DNA of 64,000 nt from Hemileia vastatrix (taxonomy: Eukaryota > Basidiomycota > Pucciniomycetes > Pucciniales > Zaghouaniaceae). The notes under the pieces are model-generated. The model searched no databases. It was not told the origin of the DNA and saw only the letters and a list, made by a program, of their open reading frames with translations. Position numbers and translations under genes: made by a program. This document shows, one piece after another, positions 1 to 13,065 of this stretch. The first letter of the stretch is position 1; each line of letters begins with the position of its first letter. Location of the stretch: assembly GCA_030280995.1 (NCBI GenBank), contig JASXTE010000001.1:13487001-13551000 (forward strand). Reading direction: 5' to 3'.

Positions 1-11
1 TATACGATCTT

Positions 12-54
12 TAGTCAGTATATGAGCTTAAGTTTTGGAGCGCGGTTCAATTCC
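12..54 (+). pseudogene. tRNA-like relic with Pol III A and B boxes
   Basis: A box-A-like stretch (TTAGTCAGTATATGAG, 12-27) is followed by a perfect B-box match (GGTTCAATTCC, 44-54), and the sequence after it could be a 3' acceptor strand. The spacing is too short for a full anticodon arm plus variable loop, and the T-stem has at least three mismatches. I read it as a degraded tRNA or the head of a tRNA-derived SINE rather than a working tRNA. The 5' end may lie outside the window. Confidence 0.3.
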
Positions 55-960
55 CGTTTCCAGCAAAAACTTTTATCACGTGACGTATGACGTTCATCGT
101 TTTCTCACCTCCACTCGTCCTTTACAGGTACTTGTACGCCGAAGGTCCCCTCGATTACGCCTCAAGTAATGTTGCGCCGTTGATATTTCGGAAAGGCCCC
201 CAATTGTCAAGGTTCACTTTTGGTCTAGAAGCTTTGGTACGGTGTAATATGAAGATTTTAAGGATTTATTTGACTCTCAATAATTAGGTACGTATTTTCT
301 CAATCAAGTATGATTTCTTTACTCAAAATAAGAGGTAGATTTAAATATTTATATAAGTTATAGAATTAGAATTACGTCTGGTGTAAATACTAAGGATATA
401 AAATATAATAAATAAGTTTTTAACTGTTGTAGTTGTAGTAATAAATGAGTTGGTAAAAAGAATGAATAAAAGACAACAAAAAGAGAGGCCTTTTATAGGC
501 AAAGGAGAGACAAAGCACGGCAATCAAATTCTAAAAACAGTAGGAAGAGAGAGAGAAAAGAACATTCCAGAAACAGTATTTCAAATAATAAAGTTATTCT
601 AAAAAGAAGGCGTCAAAAAGATGTATTTACAGAGTATGTCAGAAATACATCAATATATTTAATATTTACTGTAAAAGTCAATCCTAAATAAGAAATTTGA
701 TTTTTTTTGTATATATTTAATATTATTTGAATATTTAAATCTTATTTTATCTTTATATTTATTTTTTAATATAAAATTTTATTTTTTCCCAACCTGTCAA
801 ATGAGCACGGTGTTAGAGAAAAATATAAGGGACAAAATTATAATTATAATTTTATTTATTTATTTAATTAATTAATTTTTTAATTTTAACATTCTGTAAT
901 TAGTTAATTTATTATAACTAATTTTTAATGTAACTAAATTATAATTAAATAAAAAATGAT
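55..960. other. Gene-free AT-rich stretch
   Basis: Only short chance reading frames are present. 55-300 is less AT-rich than the rest and contains a possible splice-acceptor-like TTTACAG near 120, but I find no coding signal I can support. 560-960 is A/T-runs with TAATTAATTAA repeats. Confidence 0.5.
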
Positions 961-1026
961 AAGGTGCGGCTTCATCCAGTAAATAATTAATTATTTCACT
1001 GGGTAAGTCTAGTAGCCTGGCTGACA
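961..1026 (-). repeat. LTR-A-like terminal fragment
   Basis: Read on the minus strand from 1026, the sequence begins TGTCAGCCAGGCTA, the same start as the solo LTR at 2810, and stays loosely similar for about 60 bases (CCAGT, AAAT). The TATA and GGCGCTTCAGAGG signatures of the full LTR are not found further left, so this is at most a fragment. Confidence 0.35.
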
Positions 1027-1129
1027 AAGAGTTCCATCAAATTTCAGTCTGAGCTTCATCTGATTTCCATATGACTTCAAGTTGAGGACTTGCTAGCCAG
1101 TCCCCCCACCCCAAATATTGTGTGGTGAT

Positions 1130-1740
1130 CAAAAAAAATAAAAAAATATCAAAAATATCAAAAAGAAAAGAAAAGAAAAGAAAAGAAAAGAAAAGAAAAG
1201 AAAAGAAAAGAAAAGAAAAGAAAAGAAAAGAAAAAAAAGAAAAGAAAAAAGAAAAAAAAAGAAAAAATCAAAAAAATTTCAAAAAATTATAAAAATTATA
1301 AATATCTAAAAAAAATTTTAAAAAATCAAAAATAAGATCAAAAACAATTTTTAAAAAAATCAAAAAAAATCAATGAAAAAAAATCAAGAAAATCAAAAAT
1401 TCAAAACAATTCAAAAAATTAAAAAAAAAAAATTTTAATTTTAAAAAAATTTAAAAAAATTAAAGAAAATAAAATATCAAAAAAATAAAGAAAAATTTTA
1501 AAAATTTAAAAATTTAAAAATGCAAAAAAATTTAAAAAAAATTTTAAAAAATTTTTAAAAAAAATTTAAAAAATTAAAAAATCAAAAAAATCATAATTTT
1601 CAAAAATTTTCAAAATTTCATTAAATTTAAAAAATTAAAAAAATATAGAAAATTAAAAATTCATAAAAATCATATAAATAAAGATATAAAATAATAATAA
1701 TTATTATTATTGAAAAAATTAAATAAATTTTAAAATAAAA
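1130..1740. repeat. AAAAG microsatellite and A-rich low-complexity tract
   Basis: 1161-1235 is a run of AAAAG units. It is followed by several hundred bases of A-rich sequence built from AAAAATCAAAAAATTT-like words. A T-rich tract of similar vocabulary on the opposite strand lies at 15900-17060, so the two tracts may be inverted copies of one low-complexity sequence. Confidence 0.8.
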
Positions 1741-2809
1741 TAAATCATTAAAATGATATAAATCTTAAAAACCTCAATAAATCTAAATAATTTAAATATT
1801 CATTAAAATCATAAAAATTTCAAAATTATTATAAAAGCTCTAAATATCATAAAAAAAATTATTTTAAGAATAAATCACCAAAAAATCCTATAAATAAAAA
1901 AATAAAGAGATCTTAATAATTAAAAAATCCATTAAATATATTAAATGAAATTTTCAAAAAAAAATTAGAATAAATTATCAAACTCATTAAACCATAAAAT
2001 TCACCTAACTTATTGAAAATGTAAAATTTATTAAACTAATCAAAATCATAAACGTCATAAAAATTACAAAAAACAAAAAAAGCCTCAATGCAAAAATATA
2101 GACAAATTGCAAGAACTATTCAATGAAATCAAAATTAGAAAAGTAAATATATCATAAGATTTTTAAACTTCAAAGAAAGTTTTTATATCAAATGAATCAT
2201 AAAATCTATGATAATTATAGAAACTTAAGGAATAGAAAATCTCAGTTACAAAAAAATATAGAATGATAGACATCATTTAAAAATTATCAAGAAAATTATT
2301 TTGTGTTTATCAATTTTTTTTCTAAAAAATTAATAATTTCTTTAAAGTATTTAATATTAATAAAACTTTAGGATCCAAAAAACAATAATATTCCCATTAT
2401 CAGAATTATTAAAGAAAAAAGGATAAAAAATTGAAAAAAAAACAAAAATATAAATTCTAAAAATATAAAATATAAATTTCAGAAGGATAAGTTCTTATGG
2501 AGTTTTTAATTTTTTTTAGTCAAATAATAATTAGCAACATATTATTTTAATTTTTCCAGTAGGTCAGTGAGAAAATCTTATTTATAAGGTCAAGTAAATA
2601 ATTATTATATTCAGTTTTTTATTTTATCATAATAGCCCAAGCTTACAGGTGATAGAAAAAAAGTAATTCTTAAATTTAAAAGTAATAATCTTATCTTATT
2701 ACTTTTAATAAAGACTCTAATAAATTAAATAACTACATAATAAATCTTTGAATTATTCTATACTTTTTAACAGGCTAGAGTAAAGTGCAACAAATCTTTT
2801 TATTATATA
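1741..2809. other. Gene-free AT-rich stretch
   Basis: A+T-rich sequence with no reading frame of note, no recognisable repeat and no RNA gene that I can see. It leads directly into the ATATA target site of the solo LTR at 2810. Confidence 0.5.
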
Positions 2810-3946
2810 TGTCAGCCAGGCTATTCCAGGAGTCCAGTAAATGATATGTAACTTATAAAACCTGAAAGAGTGGTTAAGAATTGTATTTAATGAATATAAA
2901 TTAATATTTTATTGCATAATAAAATTATATAAGTATTTTATTATATACAAGTGTTACATTAAATTTATTGGTTATATAAATTTTTATATACAAGTTAAAT
3001 TGAACATAATATAATATATTCTACAAATAAGGGCGCATTTTTATGTATTTAATAATTATAAATTTATATTTAATTAATTGAAAAACATATATTATAATTA
3101 TAAGTGTAAAATTGACTTATAATATATTTAAATTAATTATTTAAATTTATATATTAAATAACACCTCTCATATAATACTAAACAATAATTAATGACGCTT
3201 CTTTTGACCCTAATTGTGTTAGAAAAAACCAATTAATTAATTTATACTAAATTGAGATTAATTACATGTTTTGTTGCGTCAAAGTATTTTTTGTTTCACT
3301 TAAAATACCCTTTAATCAGACTGTACCATCTGTTTGGAATTATTTTTCTCATAGTTCCTATGTTCCGATCTTGTTTAGTTATTCACTATTTTCACTTACT
3401 GATTTGGGAATTAATGGCAGGAAAATTGGATTCTTAATTGGGGTTTTAATTATTTGTTTCATGTTTTTCTCTACATTGTTATGTTTCATTTACTCTTTGA
3501 TATATTTGTTTTATTATATTCTAATCATTGTATTTACAAATATAGTAGCGCTTCAGAGGACCCATTGCCTATAAAAGGGCCTTGGATAATCCCCTGTAGC
3601 CTCATCACTTATTAAACACTCAACAAATTAAATAACTATTTTATTACATTTATATTTTTTTATTAGTAATACAAATCTAATTAAAAGTCTATATAACAAA
3701 TTAAAGGTTGCTTTAAGTCTGATAGTAATTAAAAGTGTTTGCCGCACAGAACCCTTACATTTAATAATATTATTGTTAATAAAATCTAAGTTTTTTGTCA
3801 CCTCTCAAAGTTGCTCACTGTTGTTTCCCTCTCAAATAAATTAAATATATATTATTGTGATTTATTTCTTTATTTTCCCTTGTCCTCCTCCTTCTCTCCT
3901 CCTTTTCTCCTATTTTCCTTACCTTCTTCTAGACAACTGACCGACA
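2810..3946 (+). mobile_element. Solo LTR, family LTR-A (copy 1)
   Basis: The element starts TGTCAGCCAGGC and ends ...ACCGACA, 1137 bp long. It is flanked by a perfect 5-bp target duplication ATATA (2805-2809 and 3947-3951), which shows a solo LTR left by LTR-LTR recombination. The promoter-like core is CTATAAAAGGGCC at about 3570, just after a GGCGCTTCAGAGG-like motif. Two other copies are at 8528-9754 and 35747-36968. A pyrimidine-rich stretch (CCTCCTCCTTCTCTCC) precedes the 3' end. Confidence 0.85.
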
Positions 3947-5555
3947 ATATACATCAAATCACAGTGCTAAATAGCATAAATAACTAGAAAGATAAAATAC
4001 CAAAATAATCAAAAAAATGGGCAAAGAGTCAGAAAAGAGTCATAAAAGTTCCCTCACTAACCTTAAACCACATAAATCTGAATTAAAACATATAATAATA
4101 TAAAAAATTAAAATGAAAAGGTATGGCTAAATAATGGAATATAATAATTAATCAACTAATTAGAGATAGGAAATGAAAAAGAGCAGTAAGGGGATTATCA
4201 GAAAATATATGTAATAAAAAGGAGACAGTTATCCAGTAATCTGAAAATTTAAGGGGTTAGGGAAAGAATTGCTAAAATTCCCTCCACATTTACAGAATTT
4301 TATGCAGTATTGCATAAGTTGGTTAAATTCTATTCTGAGATCCAATAAGTCTCACTCTAGTTGGCCAACAGAATTTTTGTCCTGTAGTACATATGCAGTG
4401 TGTGCATAGTCAGCACCTTTGATAAATTCACAAAAATTAGGTTACAGACTTAAAATTATGCTTGGAAGGTTAAGTAAGTATCAGCATTACTTCTTTTCAC
4501 AGCAAATTTTCAAAATTCAAAAATGCGTAACATGCTAAATTTTAATAATAAAACTCATATTATGTGAAAAAATATGTATTAGGACTTTAAGTTTAATCTA
4601 GAGCTTTTGAAGTATACAGCACGTTATAATTTATACTTTAGACAGCCAATGATCTAGAATAAAAGTTAATGAATGTATCAAAAATTGTAAAATGTGGCTA
4701 TACAAGTGGTTGAAGCAGGTAGTTGCAGACTATTATTCTTAAGCCTTCCTCAAACCACCACTTTTTCTTTATCTCACACATTCATCAAAATTTCAAACAA
4801 AAAAAAATCTTGGATTCTGATTATTTTTCTAACTTCATTAATTATTTGGTATGTTTTTATCTTGCTTTTATGAAATGTTTTTGATCAAGCACTGAAAAAG
4901 TTTTGGCTTATTTTTTTCAAATTATGGCATGTATTTTTATAGGTGGTGCATTTCCACTTGTCTATAAGATCAATGAAACTATCATTTTTGATGCTCTCCT
5001 TCTCCTTATGATGAATAAGCAAGTATCTTAAGTTGATAATTTTTCCCATTCACAAATGGTTGATTGCTTAAGAAAGTTGAACTGCTTCTATTGCAAACCC
5101 TACCTGAATTTTCACAATAACTGGATTAAATTACAAAACCGAAAAATTCTGATTTATTTCAGATAAAGTATCATCTATGGAATTAATAATATCATCTGAA
5201 TCTCATTATTAGTATTCTAGCCCCCAAATATCTCTATTTCCTTCTTTGTGGCCTTCAAACAAAAATTTATTTTTTCCTTTTGAAATTTTATGGCTTCTGA
5301 TAATCATTATTTTAGTTTAGTTTTCTCACTTTATAACTTTCATCCTTAAGAGATGTCTTGCATTAAAAAAATCTATGTGCTTTTTCAAAACTGAAACTTG
5401 CAAAGAAGAAATTTGAAGTAGTTACCACAAAATATTAGGGGAGTACTTTCTAGGAAGTCTGATATTGAAACTCAGATACAAATGAGACTGAAATCTCGCA
5501 ATATCTCTGAGTAGAAACCTGTTAAATCTTTATGGATCTTTAGCCCATTGATTTT
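3947..5555. other. Gene-free AT-rich stretch
   Basis: No coding region, RNA gene or terminal repeat could be supported. Composition is less extreme than the low-complexity tracts, so ancient unrecognised transposon sequence is possible. Confidence 0.45.
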
Positions 5556-6290
5556 CTGAGGTGTTAATGATCACTTTCTGTGAATTGTATCAGCAATTTC
5601 TGAGAATTGGATCAACACTAACTCAGATTTGGATCAGCTATAATTGAGAATTAGATAAACACTGAATGAGCATTGGATCAGCACTGACTGAGAGTTGGTT
5701 CTGCTAAGACTGAGAGCTGGATTGGAAATAACTAAGTTTTGGCTCAGAATTTACTGATGATTGGCTAAGAAATGACTGAGAATTGTCTCAGATATGAATG
5801 AGCATTATCTCAGCTATGACTAAGAACTGGAACAGCTATGACTGATAATTGTCTAATGAATTACTTAGAATTGGTTCAGAAATTACTGTGCGTTGTCTCA
5901 GAAATTAATGAGCACTTTCTCAGCTACAAGAGAGTGTAGGCTCAGCTATGACTGATAATTGGCTAAGAAATGACTTGATTTTGGCTCAGAAATCACTGAA
6001 AACTATCTCAGAAATTAAAGAGCATTTTCTCAGAAATCACTGAGAATTGTCTTAGAAGTCACCGAGAGATTTCCCATCAATTACTGAGAATTTTCTTATC
6101 AATGAGTGAGAGTTGCCTCAGTGAATACTAAGAATTTTCTTAGATATTTTTGAGAATTTGTTCAAAAATTACTGGAAATTGGCTCAGAAATGACCAAGAA
6201 TTATCTCAAAAATTACTTAAAATTAGCTCAGAAATGACTGAGAATCAGCTGAGAATTGACTGGGAATTGTCTTATAAATTACTAATAAAA
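5556..6290. repeat. Degenerate 22-bp minisatellite
   Basis: About 730 bases consist of a diverged unit near CTCAGAAATGACTGAGAATT(GT), giving roughly 33 copies at a period of about 22 bp. Each unit contains an interrupted palindrome TCTCAG...CTGAGA. Open reading across part of the array (6150-6332) produces repeated KLL/SEMTEN-type peptide words, which is a by-product of the repeat and not evidence for a gene. Confidence 0.8.
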
Positions 6291-8122
6291 GTCTTTAGCT
6301 TGAAACAAAATGTAACTTCAATTGATTTTTGACTCAACTTTAAGTATTTTCAGTAAGTTTTGACCCTTACTATCAATTTTTTTCATTAATACCTCAACTT
6401 GTGTTTCACTTATTCATTACTTAGAGTTTAAGGTTACTTAATTTCTAGCAATTCCACCTTTCCCATTTTGTGGTAAATAAAATTTGTGCCATCATAAAAC
6501 TAATCTACAGGCTTTTAATGCAGATTGTGAGTTAAATAATTGTAAGATATTTAATTATGTTTGTTATATGTGAAAATAAAATTTGCACTACTATTTTGTA
6601 CCCCCTGTATGCACTACACAATCTATAAATTTCACATATACCAGCCAGTATTACTTGGATACAATCATTTTATGTGTTTAACTGTTATCATATCACCAGA
6701 AAAAAATGTGAGCACCTGATAGCAGCTTCCAATACCTATCTTTGATTTAATTTAGTTTTGGATCAGCTGTGATTCTTCTTACAGGAATTCACACTGAACA
6801 CTGAAAATACCAGCTCACATGGCATTAAATATGAGTTATTCTTGTACAAAAATGAATTGAAGTAATTGTATCTGCTAGCAGGCTCCAGATGTTTTTTTAA
6901 AGTGTATGTTATATGCATATTTTTGGTGTAATCATGGTGCATATTCACTTAGTTTTAAGAGCCCCAGGCTGATAATAAAATTTAATCAAAAACCTCAGGA
7001 AATAATGTGACTCACAAAAAGAACCCAAAAATAAAGCTGAGAAACAAAAATAAAAAATTAAATTAGCTGATGGAATAAAAATAATATATAAATTCAAAAA
7101 CTGAGTGAGATTAAAAAACTTCCTTTCAGCACTGGGGATACACCCTTATTCTTTCCCAGATCTGACATTATTAGTGGCAGAAGCTTCATATCTACTAGGT
7201 CCTGGGCTAGTGGATAAGAAGACAAAAAAATCATATATTTTATTTTAATACCATAATTTTCAGTAATAATGAAGGATCCCCAAAAAAAATAAAAGTCTGA
7301 TTTAACTCAAACAATAAAATGTCTCAAAGTAAAGAACCCATTTATTTTAAAAAAATGATAGAATAAAATAGGGTCATTTTTACTTTTATCTTCTAGTAAT
7401 TAATTTTTGGACTGCATTAATTTGATTACACCTACCAACTCTACTTAAAAAAGAGGAAAGAAGGAAAAAATTGGATTGAAGAAAAAATCAAATAATCCAA
7501 AAATAAACTAGTTTTACAAAGTAAATGAAATGAAAAATTAAAACTCCCAGATAAATAAATCTAAATCTCAATAGATACATTTAAAAGCAATAAAAAATTT
7601 AAAACATGCACTAAATATACTAAGAAAACTAAATCTAAAACATATGAAAGTCCTCAAGGGTAAAGAAATGCTATCATAAATAATTTCTTTTACCAAGTAA
7701 ACATCATCAAATAGTCAATTTTACACAGTATTATCAAGGGGACATGAATTAGAACTACTTGAAACATTTTAAAAAGATTTTTTTTCATGGGGTCATCATG
7801 ATTTCAATTTTTGATATTTAAAAATTTTAGTCTCTTGATATTCCAAATACTCTTTTGTTAAATATTATGTGAAGTCTGCATCCAAATCTTATTTGATAGT
7901 AATAAACATAGATGAGTGAGTTTCATATTAAGAAAAATGGCATTTAAAAAATTCTTATGAAAATCTAATAAATAGAAATCCACTTATTCATGACACCTTA
8001 ATAAATAATAAATAAGACTCTTAAGAATCATTTTGCATCATACTTACACATAAAACTAAGAAAAATTGTGATGTGCTCTGGTTAAAGCCATATAATCCCC
8101 TTTAGTAATAATACAGGCTTCT
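6291..8122. other. Gene-free AT-rich stretch
   Basis: Mostly A/T-rich sequence without a supported gene. Near 7136-7215 there is a more GC-balanced island around a Tyr/Pro-coding-like stretch, but no frame stays open. Nothing else was identified. Confidence 0.45.
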
Positions 8123-8527
8123 TGTCAGTGTATGCTAGTCTCTATGAATGATTTAATAGTAAATATTAATGGTCCTACTACTAATTTATCACTGATTTAG
8201 TGATTAAACCTCAGGGGAAGACTAATAAAATATTTTTGCTCAATATTAACTCACAATATTTGGATTGGTGTGTGCTAGTGGTGGAAAATAGGTTAATAAA
8301 ATACAGTTATAGCTAATATAAAGATGATATCAATTTATAAAGACTTTAAAATATATTTTTATATTATAGTAATTCTTATAACATCTGTTTGAGTTTTAGT
8401 AAGTGATGTCCAATAACCCATCAAATCCTCTCTTACTTATACCAAAAATCCACTGGAGTGCACAGTCCTTCAATCCAGATGATGTGACTGCTCTCCCCAG
8501 AAATTAAAGCATGGTGAGGTCTCATCA
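8123..8527 (-). repeat. LTR-B fragment, 3' part, inverted
   Basis: This stretch is the reverse complement of the last third of the solo LTR-B at 50630-51805. Shared landmarks are the terminal TGTCAGTGTAT, the CCTCAGGGGAAGACTAATAAAAT block, the motif around CCACTGGAGTGCACAG and CCAGATGATGT. It is cut off exactly where the LTR-A copy begins at 8528. Confidence 0.7.
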
Positions 8528-9754
8528 TGTAAGCCAGGCTGTCCCAGGAGCCCAGTAAATAAACATACAATTTATTGGAATTAAATAAAGACATAATAAT
8601 TGCAGAGTATGCATTTAACATTAATATTATATTACATAATAAATTTATATTAATATTTTATTTATATAAATAAAGTAAATATTATTTTAATTTTATTATA
8701 AGATAATTTAAAAGCATTTAATTATATTCCATAACAAAGGGCGCATTGTTTATTTAATAATTATAAACTAATTAATTAAAAACTTATAAGATAATTATAT
8801 TCAAGTGTTTATCTTATATTGTAATTACTTTAATTAATTAAATTTAATTATTAAAATATACTTTTTCATATACTATTATCCATGGTTATTGCCACTGTTT
8901 TTTGGACCCTTAATTGTGTCAATAAAAAATTAAATAAATTATAATACTTATTTTATAAAATAGTATTAAAATTCTCAACTTAATTTAGTAATAAATTAAT
9001 CACTTGTTTCATTTAAATTAATTATTTAATTACATAGTTGGAACAATTAATTAATTTCTTTATACTAAATTAAAATTGATTACATATTTTGTTGTGTCAA
9101 AATATTTTTACTTGTTTCACTTAAAAACCCTTAAAGCATACTGTACCATCTGTTTTGAATTATTTTTTCTCATAGTTCCTATATCTCAGGCTTGTTTAGT
9201 TACTCACTATTTTTACTTACTGATTTGGGAATTTGTTGTGGGAAATTTTGGTTCTTATTTGGGGTTTTAATTATTTGTTTCATATTTTTCTCTAAATTGT
9301 TATGTTTCACTTATTCTTTTATTTTCTTGTTTCATGTTATTATGACTCTTGTATTTAAAAATGTAGTGGCGCTTCAGAGGACCCATTGCCTATAAAAAGG
9401 CCTTGGATAATCCCCTGTAGCCTCATCACTTACTACTGAAACATATTTTTTAATTACACTATAAAATTCATTTTATTTACACCTATTTAAACTGCGCTTC
9501 TGCCTATTTAAGTAATAAAATAAAATATTAAAGGTTGTGATAAGAATACTTTAGTATTAATAGTTGATAATTGAACAAAGAGAATAAAACAGTACTTATT
9601 TTATTAACCACATTGATCCCTGTCCATTTTTATTAAAAGTCTATAAATTTTTATTATTAAAATTATATATTTCTTTATTTCATTTCCTTTTTATTTCCCC
9701 TTCTACCTTTTTTCCAATTACCTTTTCCACCTTCTTCTAGACGACCGGCCGACA
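8528..9754 (+). mobile_element. LTR-A (copy 2), probable 5' LTR of a Gypsy remnant
   Basis: Starts TGTAAGCCAGGCTG and ends CCGGCCGACA, parallel to the solo LTR at 2810 across its length. It contains CTATAAAAAGGCC about 370 bases from the 3' end. The flanks (CATCA and ATTGG) do not match, so it is not a clean solo LTR. Because a leader and a gag-like frame follow on the same strand, I infer it is the 5' LTR of that element. Confidence 0.7.
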
Positions 9755-10451
9755 ATTGGGGACCCTTCCTAATAATTGACGATTGACTTTTATGACTTTT
9801 TTGGACGAACGTCATAACGCACGGACCACCTTGCGCAAAAAGTAGAACTTTTTCCGGGAACGTGAAGTGAACTGGGGATCTAACTTTTAGGTTTATATAT
9901 TCTTAAAAGTTATATATTTTTGTGGGTGATTTAATGATCACTACTGTAAGTCAACCTTTGCTCCTATCAACTCTTATACTAGATTTTTACTACAATAACA
10001 GTGATTGTGGCCTTGTTCTGAGTCACTGAGTGTAAGTGTTCATTTATTATATATAATTTTTTTTCCTAGTTGACCATTATAGAGTGTTTAATTCCTCTTA
10101 GTCCTAGAAGAAATTAACATTATTATTAAAAAAAATTAAACTATTAAATTAATTTTTTATTATTATTAATTTTTGTTTAATTTTGGTTGACTTAAATAGT
10201 ACTTTGTACTTAGTCCCATATATTGCCATATTTAATTTTGGTAATTTAATTAATTGGTTGAAAATAACTTAATTGTTTATTCCCAATTTTCCTTTGCATT
10301 CCATATTATTAATTATTTTTTATAAATATTACTTTATATTAAAAAAATTTTTTTTTATAATTTAATTAATAAAAAATTTTTTTTTATATTTTGAGCAAAT
10401 TTTTAACTGAATTTTATTTTTTTTAAGAAATTAATTAATCTTCCCACTATT
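9755..10451 (+). other. Leader or untranslated region of the LTR-A element
   Basis: This stretch lies between the LTR and the interrupted gag-like frame. It begins TTGGGGACCC (a possible primer-binding region, not matched to a tRNA here), then becomes AT-rich. The last bases (ATTAATCTTCCCACTATT) read in frame into the gag-like sequence that resumes at 14211 once the inserted DNA transposon is removed. Confidence 0.4.
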
Positions 10452-10560
10452 AGGGGGTGTCAGTTCTGGCAAATCCGCACTTAACTTAAGTGCGGATTTC
10501 AAACCAAATCAGCACTTACAAATCAGCACTTAAATTTTGCAAAAAAGTCACTTATTTCAA
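10452..10560. repeat. Left TIR with subterminal palindrome
   Basis: After the terminus come AAATCCGCACTTAA and CTTAAGTGCGGATTT, forming a near-perfect palindrome. Two AATCAGCACTTA half-sites and AGTCACTTATTTC follow. The same words recur at the right end, as expected for transposase-binding sites. Confidence 0.75.
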
Positions 10561-12199
10561 AAAAGGGTGTCAGTTATGACCTCAAATCAGCACTTTTTTC
10601 CCGTTTTTTTTCACAACCACATTTTGTCCACAAAACATCCCTTCCTTTCTTACCCCATCCCTGTCACATGTGACACACTGACCTTCCTCGCTACCTACCC
10701 ATCAATCCTCGCCACACACCCCTTCCTGATATTTTCAATATTTTGACCAGGCATGTTTACATTCTTTTTTACTTATTTCTTCTACTTCTTAATCTTTTTT
10801 CAATGGGTGTCAGTTCTGACCTCAAATCAGCACTTTTTTTGTGATTTTTTTTTCAAAACCACATGTTGGCCACATCATCCCTTTCTTTCCCATACCATTT
10901 TGTACTCTCCAAATGTCCTCTTTGTGTACTTCATTCACTTGGGTTGGTATTTTGGTTTGTTGCATATTCATTTTTTTTGGAATTTACGGTGAAAATTTTT
11001 TTTTTGGATGGCTCATTGGTTTTCTTTCACCAGCTCAACATGAAATTGCATATTTTCTGAAATTGCATATTTTGTCAGTGATTTTTTTTTTCATTCATCC
11101 CTCATATCCTTTTCCTATTCTCCTCCAACATCCCTCAAACAATTTGGTTTCATTCATTTTGTCATCTCATCTCTCCAGGTAAGTCACTTTATTCTTTTTT
11201 TTTGATTTTTTGATTACTAATTATAATTTTTTTGTTTTTTTCTGTTTATTTTATTTTTTTTATCTAAATTTTTTTTGTAAGTGGTTATTTTGGATTTCAA
11301 TGGTATAATTAACCTTTTTTTTCTCTCCCTCTTTACTTTCTTTTTTAGCTCCATCACCCTACTCTTCATCCCTCCTTGGCATGGTCATTATCCCCCCTTT
11401 CCCTTATTTCACTTTTTTTTGGCTCCATTTCATTGAAACACATACATTGCACATTCTTTATGCATTTCACTTACTCCATATTCAATTTCCCGACAATTCC
11501 AACATCAATCTTTCTCACTCTATTTTTCCTACTTTTCAATCAAGGTAAGTTTCATCTCCTTTTTTTCATGCCTATATGATATCTCATTCCTTTTATGAAA
11601 ACTTCATACTTAAATATATGTATGACTCTTATCTGGATAACAGTGAACTTATAAAACTCCTTTTGATCTCATCTTCATTACCACTTTTCAACTTTTTGTA
11701 AAATTTTGAAAATCAGACTCGGAATTAGGGTTAGGTTTATTCAGATCTAATGTTCTTTTTACTGAAGATTCTCCTGAAGGCTACCTTTCATTTCCCACAA
11801 ACAGATTTGAATTTGATTCAGTGGTTGGTGAGATATTGACCTTTAAAGTTGAGCCTTTTTTTTCCCAATTTAAATTTTTATTTCATTTTTTTATGTAACA
11901 AATTAGGGTTAGGTTTATTTAAATCACATGTCCTTTAACTGAAGATTCTACAAAAGAATATCTTTCATTTCCCACAAACAGGTTTGAATAAGGTTCAGTG
12001 GTTGCTGAGATTTTGACCTTTGAAGTTGAGCCTTTTTTCCAAATTTCACTTGTCTTATTTCACATTTTTATATTGCATATTTAGAGGATAAGGATTCTGA
12101 AACTCTTATATGATTATTATCTAGGCATTTCAATTATATAGGCATATATTTGTTGCTCAAGAATATCACTAAAGCTCAAAAAAAAAAAATTTCGCTTAT

Positions 12200-12720
12200 G
12201 GGACACTCTACCTTCCTTTAACTCTTTTCTTGCTCTTCGACTCAAAAAGCACTGTAATAAAGCATTTGAAAAAAATCATGAACTTTCAACCAAAGTTGGA
12301 ATACCGATTTGGTGTTACTCCGAATGGGAAGATATCAGCCACAAATATCTTTTATTTTCTAATTTTATTATCACTCATTCTGGATTTCACAATAAAATTC
12401 ACACCGATACCAAGGACACCAATTTTCTTACTTTTGGTATATTCTCATATATCAAACCGATTACTGGCCAACCAATACCATCTCCAGCTAAAATCAAATG
12501 ACATGGTTTATATTTTCCAGACCACCGGTGCATCATTGATTTTGGTTCGGGAAATGGTATCATCGAAACTATTTGGAATTCTTCTAAGGATAATCATCAA
12601 ACGACCAAAGCTCCTCCTGGTTTGGAATCCTGTCAAGATTTAAGACATTTTGGTTGCTCATTTCAAATCAGTCATAAGTTGATTCAAAGAATCAATAAGA
12701 TAATGAAAGAAGGTAAAGTT
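12200..12720 (+). pseudogene. TET/JBP-like 2OG-Fe(II) dioxygenase relic
   Basis: In the frame starting near 12208 the translation reads through a jelly-roll-like core: LLFSNFIITHSGFHNKIHTD with the His-x-Asp iron pair (HTD), then FLTFGIFSYIKPITGQPIPS. After a stop or frameshift near 12500 comes GLYFPDHRCIIDFGSGNGII, ETIWNSSKDNHQTTKAPP (distal His in NHQT) and GCSFQISHKLIQRIN. The order and spacing match the Tet-like 2OG-Fe(II) oxygenase domain that is abundant in rust genomes, known from the family to oxidise 5-methylcytosine or related bases. The N-terminal part is unclear: AT-rich sequence with short frames lies upstream. It is convergent with the transposase and inside the element's TIRs. 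The break makes it non-functional here. Assignment is by motif memory, not by a search. Confidence 0.65.
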
Positions 12721-13065
12721 AATCGATTTAAAAAAACTTTATTTAGATCAAAAAATTATGGGGATTAGAGTTGTCATCGAAAATTTTATATTTTTTCGTA
12801 AATTTTTAATAAATATTTTTTATGTATCAATTTCCTCAACTAAAGTAATGGGCCCACGACCTTGTGTTGTATAAATGGTAATCATGATAACATTTATTTG
12901 TTTCATGGGGTTCCTCTAGCCTATACCTGTGGAAAGTCCCAAACTTTTGTTTCTAGATTTGATCTGCATTTTGGCTTGAGGGATTGTCATTACTTTAAAC
13001 TAGGGAAAGTGATATATATTAGATATTTATTTAATAATTTATGTAATTCTATTAAATTTAGATGA

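Noticed and set aside
1130..1740. Possible CRISPR-like or structured tandem array
   Set aside because: It is simple AAAAG and A-rich low complexity without spacers; the genome is eukaryotic.
3252..3574. Frames inside LTR-A (also 9076-9395)
   Set aside because: They are conserved between LTR copies only because the DNA is; the peptides are hydrophobic translations of an AT-rich LTR.
6150..6332. Repetitive 60-codon frame
   Set aside because: It is a by-product of the 22-bp minisatellite; neighbouring units are not open.
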